A stretch of DNA of 64,000 bases from Oligoflexia bacterium (GTDB taxonomy: Bacteria; Bdellovibrionota; Bacteriovoracia; Bacteriovoracales; Bacteriovoracaceae), in contig JAAEST010000097.1 in assembly GCA_024229115.1 (NCBI GenBank), positions 186,001 through 250,000 of the forward strand. The letters are read 5' to 3'. Numbering within the stretch: the stretch's first letter is position 1; each line of letters opens with the position of its first letter. The notes beneath the pieces are model-generated. The model did no database searches and was not told the DNA's origin. It was given only the letters and a program-made list of their open reading frames with translations. Made by a program: the position numbers and the translations under genes. Below are positions 63,473-64,000 of the stretch, in pieces.

Positions 63473-63503
63473 TTGTGTAATAAACTTTGTTATTTGTTAT
63501 AAT
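63473..63503 (+). promoter_or_regulatory. Possible promoter before pilQ
   Basis: TATAAT (63498-63503) is a perfect -10. The nearest -35-like element, TTGTGT (63473-63478), is 19 bases away, which is weak. Confidence 0.35.
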
Positions 63504-63538
63504 GATATAGAGTTTAATCTTACTAATGGATGAGAGTT

Positions 63539-64000
63539 ATGAAAAAAGGATTTTTTCAAAAACATATCTTAACAGTGCTTCTATTATCTTTTTTTGCACT
63601 GGAAAGTTTCGCAGCAAATTTAGAAAAAATTAATTTTCGCCAAAAAGGTGAAACATCAGAAATTGAATTAGTCTTAGATTCAAATGATGTTAATGCCAAT
63701 AAGTTTCAAATTAATGAAGATAAGCAAATTATCTTAGACCTCGTAGGAGTCAATGCCACAGAAAGAGTGTTAAGAGGATTTGATACTTCAGAGTTTTCTG
63801 GATCAATCGTCTTTGTAAAGGCTTACCCTAGACCTGAAAAACCGCAAGATTTGAGAGTGGCCTTGCAACTAAGAGATAATGTGCGCTCAATTGTGAACAG
63901 AAAAGATAAGAGAATTGTTCTTGTTGTTGAAAATCGCTTTGGTGTTTTTAACAAAAGAGAAGTTGAAAATAAGACAGATTCTGTGGCCCAGTCTTCAGAA
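63539..64000 (+). CDS. pilQ: Type IV pilus secretin PilQ, 3' end outside window
   Basis: The first 154 codons are present. A signal peptide (MKKGFFQKHILTVLLLSFFALESFA-A) is followed by an AMIN domain (KINFRQKGETSEIELVLD, ILDLVGV), which binds peptidoglycan. The secretin pore region lies beyond the window. Position after pilP and the AMIN domain make PilQ clear. It has a separate 74-base spacer with a likely promoter, so it may be expressed at a different level from pilMNOP. Confidence 0.93.
   Translation, partial: MKKGFFQKHILTVLLLSFFALESFAANLEKINFRQKGETSEIELVLDSNDVNANKFQINEDKQIILDLVGVNATERVLRGFDTSEFSGSIVFVKAYPRPEKPQDLRVALQLRDNVRSIVNRKDKRIVLVVENRFGVFNKREVENKTDSVAQSSE

Noticed and set aside
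1-64000. tRNA, rRNA, CRISPR, insertion sequences, phage genes
   Set aside because: None recognised: no CCA-ended cloverleaf, no regular repeat-spacer array, no transposase or integrase motifs.

Overview
The window is an AT-rich, gene-dense bacterial chromosome segment. Its gene content fits a Gram-negative, flagellated, type IV piliated bacterium of the Bdellovibrionota, most likely the Bacteriovorax/Halobacteriovorax side. The reasons are: a dcw cluster ending in ftsZ, two short flagellins side by side, a pil cluster whose gene order resembles that of Myxococcus (pilB-pilT-pilC-pilA-pilG?-pilH-pilI-pilD-pilM-N-O-P-Q), and many short lysine/asparagine-rich lineage-specific proteins. This taxonomic placement is inference. 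No tRNA, rRNA, CRISPR array, insertion sequence or prophage was seen.

Region by region. 1-7940: cell wall and division cluster murD-ftsW-murC-murB-ftsQ-ftsA-ftsZ, without murG or ddl; ftsQ appears to start at ATT. 7963-10207 (minus): RNase J and uridine kinase. 10284-14945: peptide-binding protein, prmA, rsmE, an RDD membrane protein, rfaE2 and a small unknown gene. 14946-17115: two flagellin genes, each with a sigma-28-type promoter, a structured leader and a terminator. 17259-17993: LpxH-like phosphoesterase. 17988-27115 (minus): one long, tightly packed operon running from a Maf-like protein through two unusual GT9 glycosyltransferases, two small unknown proteins, a histidine kinase and a response regulator to nadK and recN. 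27294-29511 (minus): fliD-fliS-fliT-like. 29755-31533: an unknown membrane protein and a 74-residue protein apparently starting at CTG. 31534-31952: non-coding, with a cluster of DnaA boxes. 31953-35255: cysQ-like, rlmE, a transpeptidase and lepB. 35244-38801: mutS2 divergent from a NFACT/RqcH-like gene. 38838-50695: a secreted protein, a 1395-residue lipoprotein and a Bat/MoxR operon. 50682-52267: ribF and aroE. 52335-64000: type IV pilus genes, cut off inside pilQ.

How the parts work together. The flagellar parts (flagellins, cap, chaperones) lie on either side of sugar-transfer genes: rfaE2, which makes ADP-heptose, just upstream of the flagellins, and a Maf-like protein with two GT9 enzymes downstream of fliDST. 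This suggests heptose-based flagellin glycosylation. A sigma-28-type promoter also lies in front of pilB, which would tie pilus motor expression to the flagellin regulon. The dcw, Bat and pil clusters show repeated start-stop overlaps, which indicates translational coupling.
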